A stretch of 64,000 nt of DNA from Diabrotica undecimpunctata (lineage: Eukaryota; Arthropoda; Insecta; Coleoptera; Chrysomelidae): the NCBI RefSeq assembly GCF_040954645.1, contig NC_092808.1, positions 15,057,883 to 15,121,882 on the forward strand, given 5' to 3'. Both the position numbers and the translations under genes were made by a program. Within the stretch, counting starts at the first letter, position 1. Every line of letters starts with the position of its first letter. Positions 9,721-21,751 of this stretch are shown piece by piece. The notes beneath the pieces are model-generated. The model was not told where the DNA came from. It saw only the letters and a list, made by a program, of their open reading frames with translations, and did not search any database.

Positions 9721-10008
9721 TGAATCCCGTCTTTGTATCGCTGTTCATATGTTCTAATTACTAAAAAGTGCACTTATGAATGATTTTATATGCCAATTTA
9801 ATACCTTTAACAAGTAGCTCATTAGCAGGATTATTAAATGATTGGAACATTAAGTAATCTTTAAAAATCCATATTAAACCCACATTTTTTACAAATCAAA
9901 CAAAAACCTATGAGGTAGCATTTACAATTTTATGTACCCTGTGGAGACATGCTATAAAATAAGTGGTACACTAGGCGGTACTGTAGACTAGCTCGAAGCT
10001 TTATATTC

Positions 10009-10660
10009 TTCTTCTACGGCACCACAGGCCAAATTGACCCTTGGCCTCCTTTATTTTTGCCTCCACCCTTGCTTTTCTGTAGCTGATCTTCTCCATACAC
10101 GGACTCCTAAAAGGGCTTGTGCGTCGCCGTTTACTGTGTCTTCCCAGCGCTTTGTTGGCTTTCCAGCCGGTCCCTTTTCCTGCATTCTAGTATTTAGTGC
10201 TCTTTTTGGTAGCCTATCCTCTCCCATTTTTATCACATGCCCTGTCCATTGCAATCTTTGTATTCTAATGAAGTCTGACAGTGATGCTTACTTATAAAGT
10301 TAATAAAGCTCCTTGTTGCATCGACTTCTGAAGCACAGGTCCTAGTATTCTACCCAGTACTTTCCTTTTGAATGTGTCGAGTTTGCTTTTTGAGGTTTCT
10401 TTCAGGACCCATGCTTCACTGCCATAGCATGCTATTGGTCGAATTAAGGTTTTATAAATTCTCATCTTTGTATTTCGGTGGACATTTTTAGACCGAAATA
10501 TATGTGAGAGGGCAAAATAAGCTCTGTTTGCCTGCGTTATTCTCTTCCGTATTTCTCCATCTTCTGATCCTTTGGCATATATCTCTAGTCCCAGATATGT
10601 AAACTTTCCAACCGTTTTAATGTCATCAATGTCATCTTCATGCGAAGCTTTATACTATGT
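10009..10660 (-). pseudogene. LINE 3' fragment (RT C-terminal region)
   Basis: On the minus strand: KFTYLGLEIYAKGSEDGEI, KRITQANRAYFALSHIF, TLIRPIACYGSEAWVLKETS, KRKVLGRILGP. After a frameshift comes MQWTGHVIKMGEDRLPKR and KGPAGKPTKRWEDTV. It ends in a short (GAA)n tail at about 10009-10017. These are the thumb and post-RT zinc-knuckle-like regions common to insect endonuclease-type LINEs. The catalytic core is absent. Confidence 0.75.
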
Positions 10661-10988
10661 TTAGCCTTCGTAGCTCAGAAATAGATAATTTCCTAAACCA
10701 TTAGGCCAGTTATTTTTTATGTCAGAATTTTTGCCAGGTTTGTGAAAATTTAATTTTTTCTCTTCCTGTTTAATTAAGTTTTATTTTAGTTTTCTGCTTC
10801 GTGTTTTTAAGACGTTTCAATTTCTCGGTCTATATGTTAAGGTCCATTATAGGAATAATGCGTAAGTAACTGGTTGCGTATATTCCAACTAAAGACATTA
10901 GATTCAATTAGACACTAGTATATTGGATAATAATAATTGAAATGTATCACTAAAAGTAATAACGAAAATTATTATTTTTCGACAACCT
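10661..10988. other. Intergenic, nothing recognised
   Basis: AT-rich sequence between the LINE fragment and the 3' end of cuticle gene 2. No coding potential or repeat structure that I can support. Confidence 0.4.
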
Positions 10989-11052
10989 TTTATTGTATTG
11001 CAAGCAGTATAAATAAGTTATATACAAAATCTACAATTGTTTGATTCTTAGA

Positions 11053-13832
11053 TTACCATAAGTTGTGTGAAAGGACTGGAGCATGAGCAGCATAACCATG
11101 ATGGCCATGTACCAAAGGAGCAGCGTAACCATGGGCAACTGAACTAGCGTATCCATGAACAGCCGGTGCTGAATAAGCGGCGTGGGCAACTGGAGCAGCA
11201 TAAGCAGCATGGGCAACTGGAGCAGCATAAGCAGCATGGGCAACTGGAGCACTGTAGGCGGCATGGACTGATGGAGCAGCATAACCGGCATGAGCTACTG
11301 GAGCAGCGTAAGCTACTGGGGCTGCGATTTTGGCAACAACTGGAGCAACAGCATGTACAGCTGGTTCTTTATGTACAACGGCGTTAAATCCACTGTGTGG
11401 ATCAGCAGAGTAGTCGACGGTACGTTTGGTTCCATCGGATTCCAAGAGTGAGTAACTTCCGTGAACAACATCTCCGCGACGAGATTCGTGTTGGCTCTTA
11501 GTATCTCCGGTGTGGGGGTCACTTACACCATATGCGAAATCGTAGTGGGCAGGTGCAGAGGGTTCAGCAACGTGAGCAACGGGAGCAGCGTAAGCGTGAG
11601 CGACTGGAGCGTGAGCTAAGGGAGCTGCGTAGGAATGGGCAACTGGAGCATGGACAAGAGGGGCGTGTGCAGCATATGAGTGTACGGCAGGAGCATGATG
11701 TTGCACAGTAGAGTAGGTAGAGATGGCATCGTGAGATCCATGACCAACTAGAGCTGGCGCGGCGTAGCCAAGACCAGAATCCCAAGAACCAGCACTAGCT
11801 ACTGCAATCAATGCGGCTAATACTAAAAACTGAAAGATTATAAAATGTTGATTATTTAATTTAGCTCAAGTTAATATATAATAATAATATAAACAATTAT
11901 TATATATCAATAATAGCTTATATCTGAGAAGAAAACTAAAAAATTTAAAAATGATCTTCTAAAAAGTGAGAGCCTATACTTAATAAATATGCAGTCAAAT
12001 GTAATCGCTATACCAGAAGTATATTAACACAATTGTAAAATGTTGAAAAATTATTCAAAAACTGCATATTCTATATATTTGTAAATCGTCATAATTGTTT
12101 CTACGAAATTATCTCTCATTTCGAAATTCCTAAGTACATTTTTGGTGATTTAAAAATATGTAGAAAATGCAATTCTCCATTCTCCTTCAACGTGCTGACG
12201 CAGAGATGTTTGGATGTTAACTGTCCTCTTTACGTCTGTTTTATAGACTACAATAAAGCGTTTGATAAAGTAAAACATGACCGGCTCATGAAAATTCTAA
12301 AAAATAAAAACCTAGATATAAGAGATTTAAGGCTAATAACAAACCTTTATTACAATCAGCGAGCAATAGTACGAATTGAAAAAGAGACATCTGAAGAAAT
12401 GGAAATAAAGAGAGGAGTCAGGCAAGGCTGCATACTATCACCTCTATTATTTAACGCTTATTCTGAAGAGGTAATTCGAGAAACTCTGGAAGATGAAACA
12501 GTCGGCATAAGAGTAAATGGAGTCTTAGTTAACAACATCAGAAATGCAGATGATACAGTAATAATAGCCGATAGTTTACAAGACCTGGAAAGACTCATAA
12601 GTAAAATAATAATGTGTAGTACGGAGTACGGACTCTCGCTCAATATCAAAAAGACGAAGTTTATGAAAATTTGTAAAAACAACCATAATACTAACGAAAT
12701 CTTGACAGTAGAAGGCCAGCAGATCGAAAGAGTAAAAAAGTACACTTACCTAGGAACACTTATAACAGAAAATAATGACTACACTGCAGAAATTAAAGTC
12801 AGAATCGAAAAAGCACGTTCTAATTTTATAAAAATGAAAAAGGTCCTATGTGGCAAAGATTTAACATTAGCTCTTAAAGTACGCCTAACAAAATGTTACG
12901 TATACAGTGTACTATACTTTGAAGTGGAATCATGGACGTTAAATTTAGACACAATGCGACGACTTAACGCCTTTGAAATGTGGACCTATAGAAGAATTAT
13001 GAGGGTTTCCTGGGTAGATAGAGTTACGAATAATGAAGTACTGAAAAGAATAGGTAAAGAGAAGGAAGTTGAACTTACAATTAAAAAAAGAAAGCTACAG
13101 CATCTCGGACATGTGATGCGGGGCGAGAAGTATGGCATCCTGCGACTCATAATGCAAGGAAAGATAGATGGCAGAAGAAGCATCGGAAGAAGACGAATGT
13201 CATGGCTCAAGAACGTGAGAGAATGGTTTGGATGCAGCTCAAAACAACTTTTTAGAGCTACTGCCTTAAAAATTAAAATAGCTATGATGATTGCCAACCT
13301 CCGTAGCAAGGATGGTACCTGAAGAAGAAGAAGAAAATGCAGATTTCATCCCTCCAATATAATAAAGTCATTTTTCAAAATTTTACAGTTGTGTCAATCT
13401 ACTTTCGGAACAGCGTAATATACTCAAAGTTTCGTTTGGAAAAAGGTGTACCTAAGAAACATAAAAGTTTCGGTGTGTTGAAAAATAATTATTATAGCAG
13501 CTTGTTGACATTAAATAAAGTCAGAAAGACGTCTCAGTAAAGATTCGCTTAAAAAAATTTAGTTATTTATGAAAGATAACCAAAAGAATAAAAAAAAAGA
13601 TTTTAGGTTAATTGATGTACGACAAAGTTTTATGCGCAACTTTTTGTCATACAAATTAACTTTAATTGAAAAAAATATAAGCCACTACTCTATAAGTATT
13701 TTAAGAAATAAAAACCGATGTACACTTTTTATGGTTCGTGTATCAGTCGCCTGCAATCTAATTTATTCACTAAAACACTATCGCACAAAACAAAGGTGGT
13801 TCATAAAACAATTCACTTACTTTGGTTGCCAT
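11053..13832 (-). CDS. RR-2 cuticular protein, gene 2 of cluster
   Basis: Exon 1 (13821-13832, MATK, GTAAGT donor) and exon 2 (11053-11829, CTTTCAG acceptor) join in phase 0 to give 262 aa. Signal peptide [17 protein letters not shown], then [19 protein letters not shown]. The RR-2 domain lies at about 93-160 ([60 protein letters not shown]). The tail is of AAPVAHAAY repeats ending in SHNLW. AATAAA lies at 10989-10994 (complement). Protein, UTRs and promoter closely match genes 1 and 3, indicating tandem duplication. The 1,991-bp intron is enlarged by a LINE at 12172-13331 in the antisense direction. Confidence 0.95.
12172..13331 (+). mobile_element. 5'-truncated LINE inside gene 2 intron
   Basis: The insertion is bounded by AGAAAATGCA at 12162-12171 and 13332-13341, a likely 10-bp TSD. 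It carries one long RT frame (12192-13322) and ends in a (GAA)n tail. It lies antisense to the cuticle gene. Gene 1 has no such insertion and its intron is only about 610 bp, which supports later arrival here. Confidence 0.85.
12192..13322 (+). CDS. LINE reverse transcriptase, N-terminally truncated
   Basis: Uninterrupted 376 residues. Motifs: [18 protein letters not shown] (palm A), [20 protein letters not shown], then the catalytic box reads NADDTVII where the family has YADDTVII, so the Tyr is changed to Asn. The thumb region ([18 protein letters not shown]) and the C-terminus ([40 protein letters not shown]) are complete. The N-terminal endonuclease is gone. It would not be autonomous. 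Confidence 0.85.
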   Translation: MLTQRCLDVNCPLYVCFIDYNKAFDKVKHDRLMKILKNKNLDIRDLRLITNLYYNQRAIVRIEKETSEEMEIKRGVRQGCILSPLLFNAYSEEVIRETLEDETVGIRVNGVLVNNIRNADDTVIIADSLQDLERLISKIIMCSTEYGLSLNIKKTKFMKICKNNHNTNEILTVEGQQIERVKKYTYLGTLITENNDYTAEIKVRIEKARSNFIKMKKVLCGKDLTLALKVRLTKCYVYSVLYFEVESWTLNLDTMRRLNAFEMWTYRRIMRVSWVDRVTNNEVLKRIGKEKEVELTIKKRKLQHLGHVMRGEKYGILRLIMQGKIDGRRSIGRRRMSWLKNVREWFGCSSKQLFRATALKIKIAMMIANLRSKDGT

Positions 13833-13883
13833 CTTGTTTGTTAGTTAGAAAACTTTAGAATATTTTTATGATCAGTTGTTTGT

Positions 13884-13995
13884 TATTTATATGATTTTTG
13901 TTGTGTTTAAGGTGGTCCCACCCCGGAATAGAATTTGCAACCTTTCACAAATTAAACTACCAGATATCAACATCCTGCAAGGTTCTTGAAGGTCA
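13884..13995 (-). promoter_or_regulatory. Promoter of cuticle gene 2
   Basis: Complement TATAAATA at 13884-13891, the CCGGGGTGGGACCACC box at 13911-13926, and AAGGTCA at 13989-13995. The segment from the ATG out to about 14010 is strongly similar to the gene 1 promoter, including the stretch around ACCTTGCAGGATGTTGATA. Confidence 0.65.
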
Positions 13996-14231
13996 ATTTT
14001 TGCAAGTAAATTTCACATTAGGAGGTAAAGTACTATCAAAAGGTATTTTTTGCAACTATTTTTGTGTATAGTATGAAATTTACGTACATATTGTGCATGT
14101 TAGATCATAATATTAGTACATTTAATATGTAAAAAAATTTATAAATCAGAAATTGTAAAAGATTGTTTTAATAACGACTGTTATTCTACAAATTTGCACA
14201 CTTAATTATTATTTATTTAATGAGAAAGTTT

Positions 14232-15653
14232 TTTTTTTATTTTTTATTTTTATTTTAAATTAAAGTGTCTCGGCAACTATGGGCCATTGACACTGGTACA
14301 AGTGTATGACAATATGTTTATGTTTACATACATATGCAATATGATTGTATACAAGTTAGGATACATTAACAACATTTTAATATAATTACACTAAGTAGTA
14401 AAGGTGACAGTCTTTAAGGAAACGAATTATGGCACTGTACTATGTTTGTAGAACCGAGTAGATCACTTAAATTATTTTGAAAGTTGTAGTTGTCTCTTTG
14501 AGGTTTGTAGTGGACGCATTCTAGTAATATGTGCTGGACTGTTAATGACTCATTACAATGTTCATAGCGAGGATGGTTTTCAGACTACATCAGATATCCA
14601 TCTGACGAGTGTGACCTATTCTGAGCCTTCTGATAATAATATTGTCTTTTCTGCTCATTTGAAGCATGGTGATGGAGGTAAGAGTTGGTTGAATTGTGCG
14701 TGGTTTTGTATTTTGCACATTCCAGTGTGTTTGTCAAGTGCTTAGTACGTTGTTCTTGATACTGACCTTTAGGTCTTGGTGAAGTTGTATGTTTACCATA
14801 TTTTCTAAGGAGCAGGCCAGTTTTGCTGCATGATTAGCGTTCTCATTTCCATTGATACCAACATGGGATGGTATCCAGATGATAGTTACTAAAACACCAT
14901 TTTTTGACTGCTGTTGGCAGATACTGTGGATGCACTGTATAATGGGATGTATGGAGCATATTGCTAATGATTTCTCATTAGCAATGGGCGAGTCTAATGC
15001 CTTGAGTATTCCATAGAGTTCGGCTGTGTGTATACTGCATCTGGGTGAAAGCCGATATGATGCTACTGTTGTATTTGAGGTACTGACAGCACAACCGACG
15101 GCCTGTTCTTCTTTGGAGGCATCTGTGTAAGGAATTTTGTCATAACGCTGTGTCTGTATAAGTTCCTTAAATGCTTGTACCAAGAGAGTTCTGGGCGTTT
15201 CTTCTTTTTTGTATCGGTTCAAGCTGGTAAGGACAGTAGGTAGCTTTTTGGTCCACGGGGGAATTATGGACGTAGTAAACGGAGTTGTGAGTTTTAGATC
15301 TGTGTCTTTCAGCAAAGTTTTTAAAATTTGTGAGAGAGAATGTGCTCGAGGGTGACTATTATCTGGGATAGGGTGGGGAGTATTAATTAGTTTAATTGCT
15401 GGCTTTTTTAGTCTAGCAGAAATTCTAGAGAAGTAAGACGTAAACGTTGCCGTCTTATAAAAAGTGGAGGTTCTAAAGATTCGATATAAAGACTTTCAGA
15501 AGGACTTGATTTAAAGGCGCCGAGACTAATGCGTAAAGAAGTGTTGTGAATTGTATTCAGACTTTTAAGGTGAGTATCGGAAGCAGATATGTAGAGAATG
15601 CTTCCGTAATCCAATCTAGAGCGGATCAATGTTCTGTAAATTCTTAAGAGGAC
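14232..15653 (-). mobile_element. 5'-truncated non-LTR element with RNase H, 15-bp target-site duplication
   Basis: Bounded by TTAATGAGAAAGTTT at 14217-14231 and 15654-15668. The T-rich left edge is the poly(A)-like tail of a minus-strand insertion. Coding remnants are the RT C-terminus (15408-15629: SRLDYGSILYISASDTHLKS) and an RNase H domain (14734-15315). The RT-tail-plus-RNase-H order fits the I/Jockey/R1 group. The rest of RT and the endonuclease are lost by 5' truncation. Confidence 0.9.
14734..15315 (-). CDS. RNase H domain of a non-LTR retrotransposon
   Basis: A 193-residue open stretch. The RNase H signature is visible: IPYTDASKEEQAVGCAV (first catalytic Asp), SIHTAELYGILKALDS (Glu), and IIWIPSHVGINGNENANHAA (WIPSHVG and the final acidic NENA in place of the usual N-x-x-AD). 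In its element it would remove the RNA template after reverse transcription. The fourth acidic position looks replaced, so activity is doubtful. Confidence 0.85.
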   Translation of the reverse strand: MLKDTDLKLTTPFTTSIIPPWTKKLPTVLTSLNRYKKEETPRTLLVQAFKELIQTQRYDKIPYTDASKEEQAVGCAVSTSNTTVASYRLSPRCSIHTAELYGILKALDSPIANEKSLAICSIHPIIQCIHSICQQQSKNGVLVTIIWIPSHVGINGNENANHAAKLACSLENMVNIQLHQDLKVSIKNNVLST

Positions 15654-15782
15654 TTAATGAGAAAGTTTAAAGCAAAACAGATACTTCTTTTACCAAACAA
15701 TTTCTTCAAAATAAACTATATCCTTATTAATATTATTCTGAAGCTATTTTCTTGTGGCATCTTAATGCAATTTACTATTATT

Positions 15783-15960
15783 GTTGGGAATAAGCCACAA
15801 TTTTACTTTAAAATGAGTTTATTTCAATAATTATTTACATCAATAATTATTTATTATATTATTTAATAATTGTTGTGGATTTCCGAATTAAAAATTTTAA
15901 AATTACCAATTTTCGAGAACCATTTCCGAAATGAAAATGGAAACCATCTTTATTTTTAAC
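15783..15960. repeat. Dispersed terminal repeat (GGAATAAGCCACAATT family), degraded
   Basis: GGGAATAAGCCACAATTTTA at 15787-15806 repeats a sequence also found at about 34819 and 41180. About 120 bp further on is a hairpin CCATTT/AAATGG followed by AAACC, in the opposite orientation. The better copies suggest Penelope-like terminal repeats with a decayed hammerhead-like hairpin. Confidence 0.4.
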
Positions 15961-16059
15961 TGCATATTTACAATCTACTCATAAACAGTACATTGAGTAA
16001 TTAGTTAATGTAATGACAATATTGACTTGATTTGGGTACTGCCCAGCGACACTTCTTTT

Positions 16060-17700
16060 TTTTTTACCTATGTAACCAGATCTTCTGGACAAGTCCTCTT
16101 CAGTCTTTGTTTCTCTATTGGTGGCTGATATAATTCACTGTATGACATATGACATCTTTTACGGTTGGTGTTCCTAGGTCATTGGTGATGGTTGCATTGC
16201 TCACATACCAAGGGGCGTTAGCTATCATACGCAGTATTTTTTATTGGAAGGTCTGCACAATTGTTGTATTTGAATGTTTGCTACAGTCCCAGAGTTCTAC
16301 GCCGTAAGTCCATATTGGTTTTAATATGACTTTGAGTTTTTTTGGCGTTAATGTGTTGCTTCCAGGTGAGCTTTCAGTCCAAATGTAACTTAAGATATTT
16401 CACAACATCTCTAGCAGGAATGGGGGCATTGCTTAGACTAACCTGTGGACAAGTGCGTCTTCTTGTTCGTTATTGACTTTAATTTTTCCATTCTTTCAAA
16501 CAATTTTCTAATGTATATAAGTAATTTTGCACCTTTTCAGATGCTATGTCTGGGTCTTTGTTTAAAACTAAAACGGCTGTTTTAATGGCAAAAGTCAGGA
16601 GTAAAGATTAGGTACAGGAAGGAACCGAGGACACCATCCAGAGGAACTCCGGATTGGATTGAGCGATAGGTTGAGAAATTATTACCGATTTTTACTTGGA
16701 TCGAACGTTCGTTAATATAGAACTTTAGGATAAGGTACATATCGCTAGGCAGTAAAGATTTTAATTTATATAGCAAACCATTGTACCAGACATTATTAAT
16801 AGCCTGCTAAATATCGAGAAATACTATAGGAAGAAGGTTCGGTAGGCAATTTACCTGACTTTTCCATCATTATAATATGAGCATATTTTCACTGGATTGG
16901 AAAATAGCTTGCAGCTATTGCCTGCAGCATTCTATTATAAATAAAAGTAAGCATGAGAACTACTTTATTGGGTAGACGTTTTAGGATTCTCCCATCGATT
17001 AAATCGTATCGTGGAGCTTTGTGAGAGTTGGTACAAATTAATATTCTGCAAACCTCGAATGGGGGGGGGGGGAGGGAGAATGCTTGTATTGGAGGTGATA
17101 GTTGGCAGGGTGCATCTAGATATTCGCTAACTACATCATCATTTATGTTTTGACCTAAATTTGAAGTGAAAATATTTTCTAAATATTCTGCAAATACATT
17201 AGCTTTTTCATTGTCAGGAATCTTCATATACAATGGTCATCTGGAGTTAGATTGTTAATATAAAAATTGAAAGTGTCATTACAAGCTTGATTTAGCGCTG
17301 ACGTTAGCTTGTGTCTCTTTCGCTTCTGTTGGTCTCTTTAGCTGTGTCTTGTCGAGTGGATTTCGGGAACTTTGCCATTTTTCATGCACTCTCCTTTTTT
17401 CGATTAGAATTTGTTTGATATGTAATGACACATTGTTGTCTTCAGAATAACCCTTTTTACTTATAGGAGTAGATTCTCAAGCAGCGTTTTGTATTACAGC
17501 CGATAGCTTTTGTACTGCAAATTCCTGCTTATCAGATTCTTTTATTCAATTATCTAACGTTATATTCTGGTTAATGGTGTTTTCAAATTGTTCCCAGTTT
17601 GTTCTTTTGTTAGATAGTCTTAATGGCTGTTGATTGTATATTATAGTTAATGCTTAATGTTATTATTATGGCGATATGGTCCAAACTTAGGTTAAAACTA
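16060..17700 (-). pseudogene. Degraded Jockey-like retrotransposon
   Basis: Minus-strand pieces lie in correct order. At about 17300-17400 is a KRRVHEKWQSSRNPLDKT-like connector. At 16889-17233, NEKANVFAEYLENIFTSNL, then NSHKAPRYDLIDGRILKRLP (RT finger start) and LTFIYNRMLQAIAASYFPIQ. At 16582-16776, ERSIQVKIGNNFSTYRSIQS with GVPLDGVLG (family GVPQGSVLG). Frameshifts, stops and a poly-G run at about 17060 break it. Confidence 0.75.
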
Positions 17701-17955
17701 GGCTATCTTGATTGTCGCAGTGAAAGTGCATTAGTACTCTATTGAAAGAGCTCTGAATTTTAGGTGTGGAATAACTTTGTAAAATGTTATGTTTAATAGA
17801 TGATCTGACTATGATTGCCGATCCTGCATGAGCTGTTCCCTCGGGATGGTGGGTTGTTCAAAATGGAATTCTAACAACTGTTTTATCAGTTGAATATCTT
17901 GTGCAAATGAAAACAAAATAAACTAATTTATATTTTATGTCACCTTGTCATTACA

Positions 17956-18290
17956 CATTTCATTTCATGAAATTGTAAATGTAAGTAAGTACTATTTTTG
18001 TAACACTAGCACCAGCGCAAAGAACACATATGGCACATCTGAAAAAGTATTCATTAGATACGTGTTTTCTTGTTGAGCTAGATAATTCGAAAGAAGCGAT
18101 TCCTTCGAAGATTTTGATTGCCTTAACATAATCTGATGCCCAAACATCTTCTGCAAATTGCTCTAAACATTTAATTGACGCCCAATATCTATTATTCAAT
18201 TAATAAAAGTATGCCGCTTGTTCAAGATACGTTTCGGCTTCTTGGTTATTATAGTCCTCTTGCAATAGTTCTGACATTGCATTACAATTT
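17956..18290 (-). pseudogene. SNAP-like (soluble NSF attachment protein) fragment
   Basis: The minus strand reads SELLQEDYNNQEAETYLEQA, a stop, then NNRYWASIKCLEQFAEDVWA, VKAIKIFEGIASFELSSSTR and EYFFRCAICVLCAG. The alternation of EQAA/KAI-type helices ending in an 'EYFFRAxxCxLC' segment resembles the TPR-like repeats of alpha/gamma SNAP proteins, which recycle SNARE complexes. About 110 codons, one stop, no start or end. It has no introns over its length, which suggests a retrocopy fragment. The assignment is by motif only. Confidence 0.4.
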
Positions 18291-18299
18291 TTGACCACA

Positions 18300-20130
18300 A
18301 CACTATATTTTCCGTTATTAAGAATACACCACTATATTATATTATATTATTATATAATATACCACCATTATATTGAAGATTCCAATATTAATACAATATC
18401 ATATCACAAAAATGTAAGTCTGGCAACATTGCAAATATTAAATTTAAAATCTTTATATTGCAGACTAGGCGTATCCTGGTTTTTGTATAATTCGGACCAT
18501 TCATTTAAAAGATAATTCGGCATTTCTATATATATATTACTATTTGGTCGTCATCATTACGGTGCAGAAAAGTCGAATAGGTCAGAATAGAACATTAACT
18601 TGAAAAAGGGATCACTACAGGAGTAATGCGAACCATTTATCACCATAGTTTTAGAAGACCCTGATGGCTTCCAGGGCAACAACTCTACGGAAGAAGCTAC
18701 ACTTATCTGAGAAAAGGAATGCCAAACGTATATATGTTTGATGCCTTTCGTTAGGTAACTGTAATAGAAGTACATTTTTGTAGTGTAAGTCTGTAACAAA
18801 ATGTGCATGTCAAAAAAGTATCTATATAGTGTTATTATTCCAGTCGTCAAAGACGAAAATCCCACTGAAACTCTAAAAATCATACGAACAAGCTAAATTT
18901 TGACGAGAATATTATTTTTGGGGACCGAAAAAAAATTTACCATCGGACTTTTACCCTCGGGCTTTTCCCTAAAACCTTCCTCGTAGGCTGCTCTCTTTAC
19001 CTTTAAAACGCATCTTGGTTTTATCGATAGGACAGATGGATCAAAAGATATCGAATTTTTACCGTCGAACTGATACAATTTTATTGAACATTGATTTCGC
19101 GCGAAACTGACATTTAAAGTCAACGGTCACTTCAAGCGTTTGTTTCTGAGAAAGCGGTCATTCTACACAAAAAGTGCTTATAAACATTTCTATTTAAAAT
19201 TATCTCAGCTACATTTTTTATTAGAAATATTTTTTCTGCGGAGTACAGATTCTTGGTAAATCGATTGTTTTGCGTTTTTACCCCCCTACGAGGGGGTTTT
19301 AGGGGTGTTCAATCACAAATTAACCCCTTAATTTGTAAACTCACATTATTCTTAACTTCTTAATCTATTATAGTTTCACCGTGTATTTGTGACATGGTGA
19401 AAATGAGATCGAGTAATATTTTAATAATTAAAGTCCATTCACCTGTTAATGAATTGTCGAATATATTTTTTCTAATTGAACTTCCTAAGTATTGCAATGA
19501 TGGCCTAGATTAAATTGTAATGTAAGCTAATAGTGCAAAGTTGGTATGGTATCATAGGAAGCAATAACCTCTGTGCTTAGGTATGAAATATTTGTGAGAT
19601 TATAAATTGTGGATTTGAGCTCATGTGAGGGCAGTCTACGACAGTCAATCATAAGTAGTTACCTAACGGATATCATATTGTGTAATTACCAGTAGCTGTC
19701 AATAAATCAACAATTTTACTCCACAACTTCAACCTTTTATTATACCTATCATCGTCGATCGACAAGAAGCGGACCAATAGGCATTTACATTTCAATTCGA
19801 ACCTCAAATCTACGTTCGAACCTTTCCAACGGGTAAGCCCAAAGGAGGTAAAAGTGGTAAACTTTTTTGCATCTTTTTGGGGTCTTAAAATTAATATTCT
19901 CGACAAAATTCAGCTTGTTGGTATGATTTTTAGGGGTCAACTCTCTAACGACTTGACTATATTATGTAATCACTCTCGATTCATATACTTTTTTATATTT
20001 TAAAACATTATAAATATGTTTTGCAATAAAAATATTATTGAAAATAATAATTATATCAATTCGGTTCCATACAATACTTCCATATACAACTTATTGACAT
20101 GTCTATTCAATATGTGTACACCAAAATGAA
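18300..20130. other. Unassigned, probably repeat-derived
   Basis: Open stretches at 18557-18883, 18893-19123 and 19673-19906 (all minus) lack recognisable domains. The block contains a short palindromic CCCCCCTACGAGGGGGTTTT at 19271-19290 and GC-richer patches unlike its surroundings. I suspect an unclassified repeat but see no terminal repeats or catalytic motif. Confidence 0.3.
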
Positions 20131-20210
20131 TATTTTTTGACAACCTTTTATTGTATTTCAAGCAGTATAAATAATTTAAATACAAAATATACAATTCTTC
20201 CTTGCTTGAA

Positions 20211-21699
20211 TTACCATACGTTATGTGAAAGAACTGGAGCATGAGCAGCATAACCATGATGACCATGGACCAAAGGAGCAGCGTAACCATGAGCAACTGA
20301 GCCAGAGTATTCATGAACAGCTGAAGTAGCATAAGCGGCATGGGCAACTGGAGCAGCATAAGCAGCATGGGCAACTGGAGCAGCATAAGCAGCATGGGCA
20401 ACTGGAGCAGCATAGGCGGCATGAACTCCTGGAGCAGCATAAGCGGCATGAGCTACTGGGGCAGCATAAGCTACTGGGGCTGCAATTTTAGCAACAACTG
20501 GAGCAACAGCATGCACAGCAGGTTCTTTGTGTACAACGGCGTTAAATCCATTATGTGCATCAGCAGTGTAGTCGACGGTACGTTTGGTTCCATCGGATTC
20601 CAAGAGTGAGTAGCTTCCGTGAACAACATCTCCACGACGAGATTCGTGTTGGCTCTTAGCATCTCCGGTGTGGGGGTCACTTACACCATATGCGAAATCG
20701 TAGTGGGCAGGTGCAGAGGGTTCAGCAACGTGAGCAACGGGAGCAGCGTAAGCGTGAGCGACTGGAGCGTGAACCAAAGGAGCTGCGTAGGAATGGGCAA
20801 GTGGAGCATGGACGAGGGGAGCGTGGGCAGCGTAGGAGTGTACAGATGGAGTATGATGCTGTACAGTGGAGTAGGTAGAGATAGCGTCGTGAGATCCATG
20901 GCCAACTAGAGCTGGTGCGGCGTAGCCAAGACCCGAATCCCAAGATCCTGCACTAGCTACTGCAATGAATGCAGCGAGTACCAAAAACTGAAACAGGATG
21001 AGATTATTAAATGTTAGTGGTTTACTTTATTAAAAGTATATACACAAGAAAGTCATTAATTAAAAATTTCGATAATATAGAAATTCATACTAGGATAAAT
21101 ACATGAATACAAAAACAATATTATTTAGTTATGTATTGTATTTTAATTTTAAATGCAGCTAAAATAATCAAAATGGCCTTAAAATATTTTTTCAGGCCAT
21201 CTTTTTTTTTAAGCATTTTATTGGCATGTAATAAATCCCATAAAACAGATGTCCAATAAACAGAAATACCAAAGTAAGAAAAAATTATTTGAATATATTA
21301 AAACTTTAATGTTTTTGTGGGAAAGATTTGTGTCTTATAAACACATAAATATATGATAAAGTTACTACCACAATTAGGTAATGAAAAATATATCGATGGA
21401 GATTCACCCAAGAAATGTTTGGAACCATTATTACTACAGTTCTTTTATCATAAATAATAAGAGGATTATTAAATAACTGAATTAATAACCATAATCTTAG
21501 AGACTATTGTAAGAAAACTATACTTAAATTAAAATAAAAATTATTCACGGTATTTTAATTATTTTAAAAACGAAGAAACTGTATTCACTGTTTATATTTC
21601 GCATATTATTCCATGCCATTTATGTCTTTTCACAAATTAATCATTGCACAAAACTAACATTGTTGAAAGAACAAATGATTCACTTACTTTGGCTGTCAT
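20211..21699 (-). CDS. RR-2 cuticular protein, gene 3 of cluster
   Basis: Exon 1 (21688-21699) encodes MTAK with a GTAAG donor; exon 2 is 20211-20987. Total 262 aa. Signal peptide [17 protein letters not shown]. The N-terminal region [19 protein letters not shown] and the RR-2 domain (about 93-160) are near-identical to gene 2 but with [15 protein letters not shown]. Three consecutive perfect AAPVAHAAY units lie in the tail, which ends SHNVW. AATAAA is at 20147-20152 (complement) within the conserved GACAACCTTTTATTG context shared with genes 1 and 2. The intron (700 bp) is free of recognisable elements. Confidence 0.95.
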
Positions 21700-21751
21700 A
21701 ATGTTTGTTAATTCGTAAACTTCACAGTACTATTTTGACCAATGCGTTTAT

